Source: Acidobacteriota bacterium (GTDB lineage Bacteria > Acidobacteriota > Terriglobia > Bryobacterales > JACQDG01). Taken from it: a stretch of 7,042 nt of DNA. This document shows positions 1-6,658 of this stretch, piece after piece. Under the pieces are notes generated by a model, which was given only the letters and a program-made list of their open reading frames with translations, did no database searches and was not told the origin of the DNA. The position numbers were made by a program, and so were the translations under genes. Every line of letters begins with the position of its first letter. Within the stretch, counting starts at the first letter, position 1. Location: the NCBI GenBank assembly GCA_016201195.1, contig JACQDI010000536.1:1-7042 (forward strand). Reading direction: 5' to 3'.

Positions 1-1229
1 ATCACGGCGACGGCGTGCTTGAAACCGGTGTGGATGTCGCCGTTGGGCTGCTTGCGCTTGCGTATCGAGAGGATCCAGTTGTCGAAGTGATACTTGCTGT
101 CGTCGCTGGGCTCGGCCTTGGGGGGCGCCACGTCAGGTACGGTGATGGCGCGCTCCTCGGCGACCGGCTTGTGGCCGGGCCGGGGCCGCCAGTCGGTCGG
201 GCTTCCGCCCTTGGGCGTCAGCGTCCACTTCTGGCTACCCTCGCCGCCCTCCGACCAGAGCGTCCCGCGCGTGCCCATGATCGCCGAGTGGCTGCCGAAG
301 CTGTTGCCGAATTGGGTCTGATAAACGTAGACGAACCCCTTCTTGTAAGTGGCCACGGCGGTGAACGTATCGGGGTTCTCGCGGCCGTCGTTCCAGGCGT
401 AGATGCCGCCGCTCGCCACCATGGTCTGGGGGATGTCCTCGTCCATGTAGAAGTGGACCAGACCGCTGCCGTGGCTCATCCACTGGTCGGCGATGCCGCT
501 CGAGAAGTCTTTATGCAGGCGGAACTCGAAATAGGCCCAGGGATCGAAGGGCCGGTAGGGCTTGCCCAGCAGCCACCGCTTCCAGTCGGTGTCTTCCTCG
601 CGAATGCGCTTGACGTTCGGGTTGTCGGGGTTGTGCCAGCGCTCCTCGTTCTTGTTCCACACCTGCTCGATGCGGGTGATGGAGCCGAGTTGGCCGGAGC
701 GGACGATGTCGCGCACCGCGTTCTGGTAAGGGTCGCTCACCCACTGGGATCCCATCTGCACGATCTGTTTCGAGCCAAGGACGGTGTCGCGGGCGAGCTT
801 CGCCTCCTCGAACACGTTGGCCATGGGCTTTTCGCAGTAGCAGTCCTTGCCGGCGCGCACCACTTCGACCAGGAGTTTGGCGTGCTGGAAGTCGCCGGTG
901 GCGATCATCACCGCGTCCAGGTCCTTGAGGTTCAGCATCTCCTCGGAGTACTGGAAGGCCCGCGGCTTGCGCTCGAACTTCTGCTCCACGTCGGCCGCCG
1001 ACCTCTCGCGGTTGTAATTCCAGATGTCGCAGACGGCGGTGATCTCGACGTTCATGTCCTTGGCCGAGGTCTTGGCCATGCGCCGGTGGCCGGTCGATCG
1101 CCCGCCGCAGCCCAGCAGTCCGATGGAGATCCGGTCGTTGGAACCGATGACGCGGGAGTAGGAGGCCGCGTTTAGAGCTCCGCCTGCCGCCGCGCCGAGA
1201 AAACTTCGCCTGGTAAAATTGCCCGACAT
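1..1229 (-). CDS. Tat-exported Gfo/Idh/MocA family oxidoreductase (3' end cut by window)
   Basis: Probable NAD(P)-dependent oxidoreductase acting on a sugar, inositol or related polyol outside the cytoplasm; the substrate cannot be read from sequence. 409 codons are visible without a stop, and the C-terminus lies beyond the left edge. The N-terminus carries a twin-arginine signal, TRRSFLGAAAGGAL (residues 6-19). A Rossmann nucleotide-binding start follows at 34-47 (ISIGLLGCGGRSTG), then the family's EKP motif at 133-135 (CYCEKPMA), where Lys is the usual catalytic/cofactor residue. His253 in DQWMSH fits the second conserved active-site region. The segment HFDNWILSIRKRKQP near 381-395 is typical of the C-terminal part, so about 30-60 residues are probably missing. 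ATG at 1229-1227 is chosen because GGAGGTGG lies just upstream and the Tat motif starts at once. It follows a 435-bp spacer and probably has its own promoter. Family assignment is confident; substrate is unknown. Confidence 0.93.
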   Translation of the reverse strand, partial: MSGNFTRRSFLGAAAGGALNAASYSRVIGSNDRISIGLLGCGGRSTGHRRMAKTSAKDMNVEITAVCDIWNYNRERSAADVEQKFERKPRAFQYSEEMLNLKDLDAVMIATGDFQHAKLLVEVVRAGKDCYCEKPMANVFEEAKLARDTVLGSKQIVQMGSQWVSDPYQNAVRDIVRSGQLGSITRIEQVWNKNEERWHNPDNPNVKRIREEDTDWKRWLLGKPYRPFDPWAYFEFRLHKDFSSGIADQWMSHGSGLVHFYMDEDIPQTMVASGGIYAWNDGRENPDTFTAVATYKKGFVYVYQTQFGNSFGSHSAIMGTRGTLWSEGGEGSQKWTLTPKGGSPTDWRPRPGHKPVAEERAITVPDVAPPKAEPSDDSKYHFDNWILSIRKRKQPNGDIHTGFKHAVAV

Positions 1230-1230
1230 A

Positions 1231-1239
1231 TCCACCTCC
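1231..1239 (-). promoter_or_regulatory. Strong Shine-Dalgarno of the Gfo/Idh/MocA gene
   Basis: The minus strand reads GGAGGTGGA here, with five bases between GGAGG and the ATG at 1229. This is near the ideal anti-16S match and fixes the start codon of the oxidoreductase. Confidence 0.8.
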
Positions 1240-1252
1240 ACATTGTGAGTCG

Positions 1253-1261
1253 ATTCTAGCA
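1253..1261 (-). promoter_or_regulatory. Candidate extended -10 promoter for the oxidoreductase gene
   Basis: The minus strand reads TGCTAGAAT, an extended -10 (TGn plus TAGAAT, one mismatch from TATAAT). It would start transcription near 1246 and give a leader of roughly 16 bases containing the ribosome binding site. No convincing -35 is seen: about 17 bases upstream the sequence is CCACGA, and that stretch is occupied by a GATCGTAGATCG repeat copy. The match is by eye only. Confidence 0.38.
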
Positions 1262-1265
1262 CAGA

Positions 1266-1506
1266 GGATCGTAGATCGTGGACCCGCATCCGCACAAATC
1301 ACGATCGAGTACCGCAACGTCGAAGGTGAGGACCGGTGGTCGGTTCGTGGGGCGACAGCATCGCTCCGCGTTCTGGTCCTCTGCTACACCTTGCGAGCGG
1401 ATCGTGGAGCGTGGCATGTGCGTAGTAGACTTGAATGCCGGAGCCCCAACCGATTGTGGATCGTAGATCGGATACCGGAGCCCACAGACCCACGATCTAC
1501 GATCCA
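1266..1506. repeat. Cluster of GATCGTAGATCG-type short repeats
   Basis: GGATCGTAGATCGTGG occurs at 1266-1281. Its core recurs in the same orientation at 1458-1470 (GGATCGTAGATCG) and inverted at 1490-1505. A partial copy, GATCGTGGA, is at 1400-1408, matching 1274-1282. A related short segment, CCGGAGCCC, appears twice (1438-1446 and 1475-1483). The result is eight GATC tetranucleotides in about 240 bases. It resembles a degenerate REP-like intergenic element. No transposase is nearby and no function can be read from it. Confidence 0.7.
1457..1506. repeat. Perfect 14-bp inverted repeat with 22-base loop
   Basis: The arms TGGATCGTAGATCG (1457-1470) and CGATCTACGATCCA (1493-1506) are exact reverse complements separated by 22 bases. 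No T-run follows the stem on either strand, so it is not a standard intrinsic terminator. It could be a REP-like hairpin, a protein-binding palindrome, or a weak transcription barrier between the glycosyltransferase and the oxidoreductase. Confidence 0.8.
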
Positions 1507-1664
1507 GCCGAAGGCCCTGCTGTAAGTTTCCATTCAGACGTGGGTTACCAACTGAGGGCAGGCGCTAACGGGCTGGCGAGAGACCCTTACGGCGGGAACT
1601 TTGGCTCCCCGTAGTGGACAATCTTCGAACTCTGTTCCTTGCCCCGCCGGCGGAGACGAGGCTG

Positions 1665-3956
1665 TTATTCCATCAGATGCAGGAGCTTAGAGCCGTTGGT
1701 TGAATTCCGCGGCAGAAGTGTTCTGAGGATTTCCAAGGCGACTTTTGCTGGACCAGAGGAGGCGTGTTCCCGAAGAGAACCCTGCTCTAAGCTCGCTCTC
1801 CGGGTTAGAACACTAACCCGCCGTGCTGCCCGAAGTTTCCACGGTACCTTCGAGGCTTGCTCGAACTCCCATCGGCCTCCAGCCGGCAACGTCCCTCCCA
1901 TCGTTTTCGTCACCGTTTCTCTCCCCACAGGACGATGTTCCAGGCAAGCCAGCGAACGCCCGGTAGGCGCGTGACCACCTCGTCGAGCTTCCGAAGGGTT
2001 CTTGGCGCAGTCGAAGAGCTGTACCAAGGCGGTTGGTCCTGCAAGCTGCCCGACCAGCGACAAGGGGTCCACCGTACCGTCAAGGCTGAGCGGCGGCAGG
2101 GGATCGGACGCGTTCGGACGAGCCTTCCCGCCGCGCCACAGTCTCGCCGGTACGATCTCGCAGTGCTCACGAACCCATTCGGTCCGTTCCCGATTGCCGG
2201 CGATCCGGTCGAAAGGCGCAACCAGGATGAATCGAAGTTCTTTGTTCGCGATGAGCCACTGCAATCGACCGAGGCTCATGGCCCGGTCTGTTCCCAGAAA
2301 GCCGCCCATGGCGATGACTGGCGCGCCAGTGTCCACGATGATCCCACTGGTGATCTGCTCGCTGGTCGCCGCCAGCAGAATCCGCTCTTCATCGGTGCGG
2401 CTTCGCAGGTAGTCGACCAGCGCCTTTGAGTCGACGCCGCCGCGCTCCATCTCGTCTGCCCAACCCTGCTCCAGCCGCATGGCCGGCCCGGCAGCCGGAA
2501 GGCCGGGGTGTGCCTTTCGAACTACAGCCGTACTGCTCCATACAGCCGGGCCCAGGAGAAGCGTCACCATGCCTGCCGCAGTTGCGGCGCCGGGCATCCG
2601 CCGTAGGGTAAGCACAGTCGAGAGGCAGGTTCCGGCCAGGATGACCATTCCCAAGGGAGCTCGCCACGACGGATAGCCTCCCAGGATCTGAACCTGCCAG
2701 GCTGCGGTAACAAGTAATGCCAGCGGGAGAAGGAACGTGCGCCAGCCGGGCTCGTCGAGCATGCGCCGGAGATGGACAGCGCCGATGCCGGTCAGTGCTG
2801 CCAGCGGCGGCGCTATCTCGGTGGTGTAGTAGGCGTGCATCACGCCGCGCGAGAAGCTGAACACAGTCAGAAAGGTGAGTACCCAGATCGTGCAGAGCAG
2901 CACGCATTGCTGCTCGGGAGTGAGAGACAGTCTCAGCTTCTGACGGAAAAAAGCGAAGGCGCTTCCAATCAGCGCAAGCGGCAATAACCAGGCGACTTGG
3001 GCGGCGACACGGGGCATTGCGAAGCGCAGCGGACCTGGTAGGCCCGCATCGAAACCTGGACCCTGCATTCGACCAACGGGCAACCCTTTTCGTGGAGAGA
3101 GGCGCTTTCCAGTCGCTTTCAGGGGAAACTGTGGAAACTCGTCCCGCACTCTCCCAGTCAGCCGATCCCAACCGTTCCAACCAAGAATCAGGTTCTTCAT
3201 CGAACCGTCTTCGCTGTCGGCGGCGAACGGGCGCTGGTCCTGTGGCGTCAGATCGAACAACAGAGGCCACGCAATGCAGACGGCAGCCAGTGCGAAACCG
3301 GCCCATGCGAGGTGGACAACTCGCGTTCGCCAGGCAAGGGGTGCCCCAAGCAAGTAGGCCAGGAAGAAGGCGGGAACCGGGATGAGCGCCGCCATCATCT
3401 TGGTGTGGAACGCCAGGCCGACGAAGACCATGCTCGCCAGGAGGGGGGCTAACTTGCCAGCCCCAGTAGCCCGCAGGAGAAACAAGGCCGCGAGTGTGAG
3501 CAGCGCCACCATGATGCTGTCTGGGTTGTTGTGCCGGTCCATGACCACGCTGATCGGAGCGAGAGCGGCCACCAGGGCCGACAGCAGCGCCGCGGCGGGC
3601 CCGGCGGCGCGCCGAACCAGCACGTAGACCGCCCAGATCGCGATCAGGCCGGCGATCACCGACGGCAACAGGAGGCTGAGGCCGTGGAAACTAAGAAGCT
3701 TCGCCGAAAGCGCCTGAAGGCCGGTGGCGAGCGGCGGCTTCTCCGAAGACAGAAACCCTACCGGGTCATACGAGGCGTAGAAGAAGTTGTGCCAGCTTGC
3801 CGCCATGCTGCGCGCGACGGCAGCATAGTAGAGATTGCCGAATCCGTTTAGCGTTAGCTTCCACAGGCGAAGAGCCGCCCCGAGCAGTAGGATTGCGGTT
3901 AATGCGAGTCTTTCCCAACGAGGCGCCATTCTGGGTTCCATCGGCTTCGAAATCAC
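1665..3956 (-). CDS. GT39-type (ArnT/YkcB-like) polytopic membrane glycosyltransferase with anomalous C-terminal tail
   Basis: Inner-membrane GT-C glycosyltransferase, expected to move a sugar from a polyprenyl-phosphate donor to an envelope glycan, lipid or protein; the acceptor is unknown. Residues 37-76 (NGFGNLYYAAVARSM ... ASYDPVGFLSSEKPPL) match the conserved first loop of the YkcB/YycA-like branch, and DRHNNPDSIMV (140-150) is a second family motif. HAYYTTEIAPPLAALTG (374-390) and the soluble GGFLGTDRAMSLGRLQWLI (551-569) also fit. About 11-12 membrane segments lie between residues 16 and 475, followed by a soluble domain. The family normally ends near residue 650 (ALVQLFDC); the last 113 residues are rich in Arg, Ser and Thr and look unlike the family. 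The start is GTG at 3956, overlapping the upstream stop (GTGA), which implies translational coupling. ATG codons at 3941 and 3929 are alternatives, and none has a strong ribosome binding site. Confidence 0.9.
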   Translation of the reverse strand: MISKPMEPRMAPRWERLALTAILLLGAALRLWKLTLNGFGNLYYAAVARSMAASWHNFFYASYDPVGFLSSEKPPLATGLQALSAKLLSFHGLSLLLPSVIAGLIAIWAVYVLVRRAAGPAAALLSALVAALAPISVVMDRHNNPDSIMVALLTLAALFLLRATGAGKLAPLLASMVFVGLAFHTKMMAALIPVPAFFLAYLLGAPLAWRTRVVHLAWAGFALAAVCIAWPLLFDLTPQDQRPFAADSEDGSMKNLILGWNGWDRLTGRVRDEFPQFPLKATGKRLSPRKGLPVGRMQGPGFDAGLPGPLRFAMPRVAAQVAWLLPLALIGSAFAFFRQKLRLSLTPEQQCVLLCTIWVLTFLTVFSFSRGVMHAYYTTEIAPPLAALTGIGAVHLRRMLDEPGWRTFLLPLALLVTAAWQVQILGGYPSWRAPLGMVILAGTCLSTVLTLRRMPGAATAAGMVTLLLGPAVWSSTAVVRKAHPGLPAAGPAMRLEQGWADEMERGGVDSKALVDYLRSRTDEERILLAATSEQITSGIIVDTGAPVIAMGGFLGTDRAMSLGRLQWLIANKELRFILVAPFDRIAGNRERTEWVREHCEIVPARLWRGGKARPNASDPLPPLSLDGTVDPLSLVGQLAGPTALVQLFDCAKNPSEARRGGHAPTGRSLACLEHRPVGRETVTKTMGGTLPAGGRWEFEQASKVPWKLRAARRVSVLTRRASLEQGSLREHASSGPAKVALEILRTLLPRNSTNGSKLLHLME
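1801..1820. repeat. Perfect hairpin (8-bp stem, 4-base loop) inside the glycosyltransferase tail
   Basis: CGGGTTAG (1801-1808) and CTAACCCG (1813-1820) pair perfectly around AACA. No T-run follows on the minus strand. A compact hairpin about 190 bases after the end of the conserved glycosyltransferase domain suggests that this tail was originally 3' untranslated sequence. It may be a degenerate terminator or mRNA-stabilising stem, but function is not shown. Confidence 0.5.
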
Positions 3957-4471
3957 TGTGGCGGTGGCGGCATCCTGCCCCCTCCAAATGGCGGCGTGGG
4001 GCCGCCGGGCCGATCCAGGATCATCGCCTCAAGCAGGTTGTAGGCGAGGTCTGCGTCGGCTTGCTGTTCGGCGCTCAACAGTGCGCAGAGATCCCGGAAC
4101 GCGTTGGTCTCTAGCTCCGCAAGCTGGACATGAAGCTCCGCCAGTTGTTTATGGAGGCCGTCCAGTACGCCTTGGTCCTTCCGTGCGTTGACCGCCTCCC
4201 TGATCGCTCGCCGCATCTTTTGGAGCCGATCCAGCAGCGGCCGGACTGCCTGCCGCGCCTGATCGACGATCTGCCGGACCTGCATGCGCTGGCCTTTGTC
4301 CAAGCCCAGCTCGGAGGTGAGCACGTCCAGTAAGAACGCCTGGCGCTCACGGGGCTGCATCATGCCCGGCATTCCGGGCGGGCCGCCGCCGAGCCAGCCC
4401 GGCGGTTGCGCCGAGAGGCCTTGAGCCAACGCGAAGAACCCAATTGAAAGAACCAAGCAGCGCATCCACAT
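3953..4471 (-). CDS. Spy/CpxP-like (LTxxQ) periplasmic protein
   Basis: Small exported helical protein of 172 residues, probably a periplasmic chaperone or stress/metal-sensing protein of the Spy/CpxP type. Residues 1-21 form a signal peptide (MWMRCLVLSIGFFALAQGLSA, likely cleaved before QPPG). A Gly/Pro/Met-rich linker follows (25-40). A mostly helical, charged region spans 41-150, with an LTSELGL segment at 51-57 and LSAEQQADAD at 132-141, which fits the LTxxQ-type repeat. The C-terminus is Gly/Pro-rich (155-172). ATG at 4471 is supported by AGGTG seven bases upstream, which overlaps the receptor's stop codon; Met3 is an alternative. It lies 10 bases after the receptor gene and overlaps the glycosyltransferase start, so it is in the middle of an operon. 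The family call rests on pattern, not on a search, and a generic helical exported protein is the alternative. Confidence 0.78.
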   Translation of the reverse strand: MWMRCLVLSIGFFALAQGLSAQPPGWLGGGPPGMPGMMQPRERQAFLLDVLTSELGLDKGQRMQVRQIVDQARQAVRPLLDRLQKMRRAIREAVNARKDQGVLDGLHKQLAELHVQLAELETNAFRDLCALLSAEQQADADLAYNLLEAMILDRPGGPTPPFGGGRMPPPPQ

Positions 4472-4478
4472 CGCGTCG

Positions 4479-4484
4479 CACCTA
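4479..4484 (-). promoter_or_regulatory. Ribosome binding site overlapping the receptor stop codon
   Basis: The minus strand reads TAGGTG: the receptor's TAG stop (4484-4482) shares bases with AGGTG (4483-4479), seven bases before the ATG at 4471. Ribosomes finishing the receptor would end on the start signal of the small periplasmic protein, which is consistent with coupled translation. Confidence 0.55.
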
Positions 4485-4688
4485 GAACGACAGCCGCAGT
4501 TCGAAGACTACTCTCCGGTTGCCGGCTGCCTCCGTGGCGCCTCCGCCGGGCCCGCCAGGTCCGGGAAAACCTGCCAACGAGTTGGCCTGCCCGAACAGCG
4601 GCGAGCTAAGGTTGCCGATAGGCAGGCCCAGGTTTGTGCGGTTCAACAGGTTCCTTGCGTTGACAGAGAAGGTCAGGTTGAACCGTTT
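4482..4688 (-). CDS. C-terminal fragment of the receptor: last barrel strands
   Basis: From about 4688 the frame reads KRFNLTFSVNARNLLNRTN, then LGLPIGNLSSPLFGQANSLAGF, a Gly/Pro-rich loop, and NRRVVFELRLSF followed by TAG. The terminal Phe preceded by alternating hydrophobic residues is the standard outer-membrane barrel assembly signal. It is one base out of register with the central fragment. The stop lies 10 bases before the next gene. Confidence 0.87.
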   Translation of the reverse strand, partial: KRFNLTFSVNARNLLNRTNLGLPIGNLSSPLFGQANSLAGFPGPGGPGGGATEAAGNRRVVFELRLSF

Positions 4689-6657
4689 TTCGCAACGACG
4701 GCCTGTCGTTGAAGATCGTGTCCTGGTTGTTGTCACGGCCGGTGATGATGTTGAACGGAAGCCCTGAGCTCGTCAGGATGAACGGGGTCCAGTTCAGTCC
4801 CCACCTGGTTCGGAGCGATCCGCCGAGTAGGAAGCGATGCCGAACATCGTAGGACGAGCGGCCATACTCGGAACTGAGATCGTATTGGTTCACCGGAAAC
4901 GAACCGGCCCCGTCGGTGTCGCTGTTCGCTCTGCCATGCACGTAGAAGCCAAAGAGCATCACCCGGGGATTGAAGCGGGAATTGAAGTTCAAGAGAAGCT
5001 GGCGCTGCTTCAGTATGCCGCTCGACTCGTACGCGTAGACGTTGCCGGTGTCGCCGTACGGACGCGTGCCTGTTCCGGGCAGCGGCGCGTTGATGTTGCG
5101 CGTTCTCAGCATGTGCACACCGCGCGAGTAGACGAAGTGGGCCGCGAGCGTGGTCTTCCACGGGAGCTGCCGGTCGAGGCCGATCACAGACTGCGCGATG
5201 TAGGGAGCTCGCAGATCGCTCTCCACGCGCCGCTGGGCCTGCCAGGCGAGGCTCCCGGCCAGCGATTCAGCCGAGGGGACGTTCGGGAAGAAGTCAGGAT
5301 CGGCCATGAAGTACTGCTGCTGCCGGGCGCCGTCGAACCGAATGGTCTGAAGTACCAGGCTCTCCGGGAAACGGTCATAGAAGACGCCAAAGCCGGCGCG
5401 CAGCACGGTCTTGGTCTGCCGGTTCGCGCCGCCATCCAAGCCCCAGGCGAGGCTGAGGCGCGGAGCCAGACTGCGGCGGTCGCTGAGGTTCGTTTGGGTC
5501 TCGTAGCGGAGGCCGTAGTTCAGGGTGAGGTTCGGACGCAGGCGCCAGGAATCTTCGATGAAGACTCCCAGATCGACCTGGCGAACGCTCGCAAGTGGAT
5601 TGCCCGCGGACAACGTGAACTGACTGGCCCCCCCACCGAGTTGACGAATCTGGGCCGGTGTGAACCCGCGCTGCTGGAAGAGCAACGTTCGGCGGTAGCG
5701 TTCCAGCGAGCTGATCATCGTCCAAGCCGGCTGTCCCGACGCGTCACGCACGATCTGGTGATTCGCATCTAGCTGCGGAGCCGGGCCGCCCGCGAACGTA
5801 AAGGTTCCGGTGAAGTTTTGGTTCGAAGAATCGCTCAGGCGCGAAGCACGCATCCGGGCGCCGAACTTCACCAGGTGGGTGCCGGAAGTGATCGACGTCA
5901 GGTTCTGCGCCTCAAAACGGTCTTGCCAGTTTGAGGCCACGCCGGTGTGGGCGCCTCCGCCCGTGAACGCGTCCAGAACCTGAATGGTTGGCAGCATGGT
6001 GTCGCCCTCCAGGCGGCTACGGCTCCGGATGAACTGGACGCGCGTCTCATTGATCGCTCTGGCGCTGAGAACGGCCGTTTCGGTGAGCTGGAGGATGTGG
6101 TCGCGGTCTGCCGTATCAACGGCGCGTGAAGCGAGGCTGAACTGGCCAATGCCTTGGTTGGCAAGGTCCGAGCGCAAGTCCTGGTAGCGCAGAACAATCG
6201 TGTGGTTGGGATTCAGTTGATAGTCAATGCGTGGTGTCAGGGAAAGGCGGCGCTGGGGCGTCACAATTGACTGGCTGAAGAGGGTGGGGTGAAGCAGGTC
6301 ATCGAGTATGGTGGCGCGGACGACCGCATTCTCATCGATCTCGCGCCGCTCCGTGGCAACAAAAAACGATGATCTCTTCGACAGCGGGCCGCCCAGGCTG
6401 CCTCCGTATAGCCGGAGCTGGTGGGGCGCGCGATTCGGTGAAAACGGGTTGCGCGAGTTTAGGCTCTCGTCGCCGAAGATGAAATGGGCCTGCCCGCGAA
6501 GCCGGTCGCTGCCCGGCTTGGTGAAGACCTCGATGCGGCCGAAGCCGAGCCGGTCGTACTCGGCCGAGAAAGGGTTCTGGTTGATGCGGACCTCACGAAT
6601 TGAGGACTTCGGAGGCAACTTGCCACCGCTGAAGCCGTCGATGAAGATCTCGCCTCC
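4606..6657 (-). CDS. Central fragment of the receptor: plug end and most of the beta-barrel
   Basis: Coherent coding begins at about 6657 with GGEIFIDGFSGGKLPPKSSIR, followed by EVRINQNPFSAEYDRLGFGRIEVFTKPGSD, the most conserved stretch of acidobacterial Oar-like receptors. Barrel strands follow, with alternating aromatic segments such as VDLGVFIEDSWRLRPNLTLN and TVLRAGFGVFYDRFPES. It reaches SSYDVRHRFLLGGSLRTRWG and GRDNNQDTIFNDRPS at about 4696. After that the frame reads LRKTVQPDLLCQRK to a stop at 4606, which is out of frame with the real C-terminus. The first possible start (TTG at 6618) has no biological meaning; the piece belongs to the larger gene. Confidence 0.88.
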   Translation of the reverse strand, partial: GGEIFIDGFSGGKLPPKSSIREVRINQNPFSAEYDRLGFGRIEVFTKPGSDRLRGQAHFIFGDESLNSRNPFSPNRAPHQLRLYGGSLGGPLSKRSSFFVATERREIDENAVVRATILDDLLHPTLFSQSIVTPQRRLSLTPRIDYQLNPNHTIVLRYQDLRSDLANQGIGQFSLASRAVDTADRDHILQLTETAVLSARAINETRVQFIRSRSRLEGDTMLPTIQVLDAFTGGGAHTGVASNWQDRFEAQNLTSITSGTHLVKFGARMRASRLSDSSNQNFTGTFTFAGGPAPQLDANHQIVRDASGQPAWTMISSLERYRRTLLFQQRGFTPAQIRQLGGGASQFTLSAGNPLASVRQVDLGVFIEDSWRLRPNLTLNYGLRYETQTNLSDRRSLAPRLSLAWGLDGGANRQTKTVLRAGFGVFYDRFPESLVLQTIRFDGARQQQYFMADPDFFPNVPSAESLAGSLAWQAQRRVESDLRAPYIAQSVIGLDRQLPWKTTLAAHFVYSRGVHMLRTRNINAPLPGTGTRPYGDTGNVYAYESSGILKQRQLLLNFNSRFNPRVMLFGFYVHGRANSDTDGAGSFPVNQYDLSSEYGRSSYDVRHRFLLGGSLRTRWGLNWTPFILTSSGLPFNIITGRDNNQDTIFNDRPSLRKTVQPDLLCQRKEPVEPHKPGPAYRQP

Positions 6658-6658
6658 G

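Larger units (their letters stand above)
1230..1664. other. Non-coding spacer with repeat cluster
   Basis: This 435-base stretch separates the glycosyltransferase stop from the oxidoreductase start. Short open frames on both strands have no ribosome binding site, no recognisable protein pattern and a composition of chance frames, so I call no gene. It contains the oxidoreductase promoter and ribosome binding site (1231-1261), a cluster of GATCGT-type repeats (1266-1506), and about 150 bases at 1507-1664 in which I see nothing clear beyond a 10-base GC palindrome at 1644-1653. No tRNA or rRNA signature was found. Confidence 0.7.

Noticed and set aside
15..1175. Long plus-strand open frame (386 codons) opposite the oxidoreductase
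   Set aside because: It is the exact codon-register antisense of the Gfo/Idh/MocA gene. Its Val/Leu/His/Gly-rich product has no family pattern, and the minus strand carries clear Tat, Rossmann and EKP motifs.
511..1317. Minus-strand open frame of 268 codons overlapping the oxidoreductase
   Set aside because: Out-of-frame shadow with an Arg-rich product; the real gene is in another minus frame, starting at 1229 with a strong ribosome binding site.
1457..1506. Inverted repeat as an intrinsic terminator
   Set aside because: The stem is perfect but the loop is 22 bases and no T-run follows on either strand, so it is reported only as a repeat.
1266..1506. Repeat cluster as a CRISPR array
   Set aside because: Only three to four short copies in mixed orientation, irregular spacing and no cas gene.
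1910..2016. Alternative minus frame (LDEVVTRLPGVRWLAWNIVLWGEKR) as the true glycosyltransferase C-terminus after a frameshift
   Set aside because: It reads somewhat protein-like but matches no family ending that I recognise, and the family already ends near LVQLFDC, so no frameshift is needed. Not excluded; alignment would decide.
2389..3306. Minus-strand open frame of 305 codons inside the glycosyltransferase
   Set aside because: Arg/Ser/Cys-rich out-of-frame shadow of the membrane enzyme.
4837..5772. Plus-strand open frame of 311 codons opposite the receptor barrel
   Set aside because: High-GC antisense frame with no ribosome binding site and no recognisable domain; the opposite strand has clear barrel motifs.
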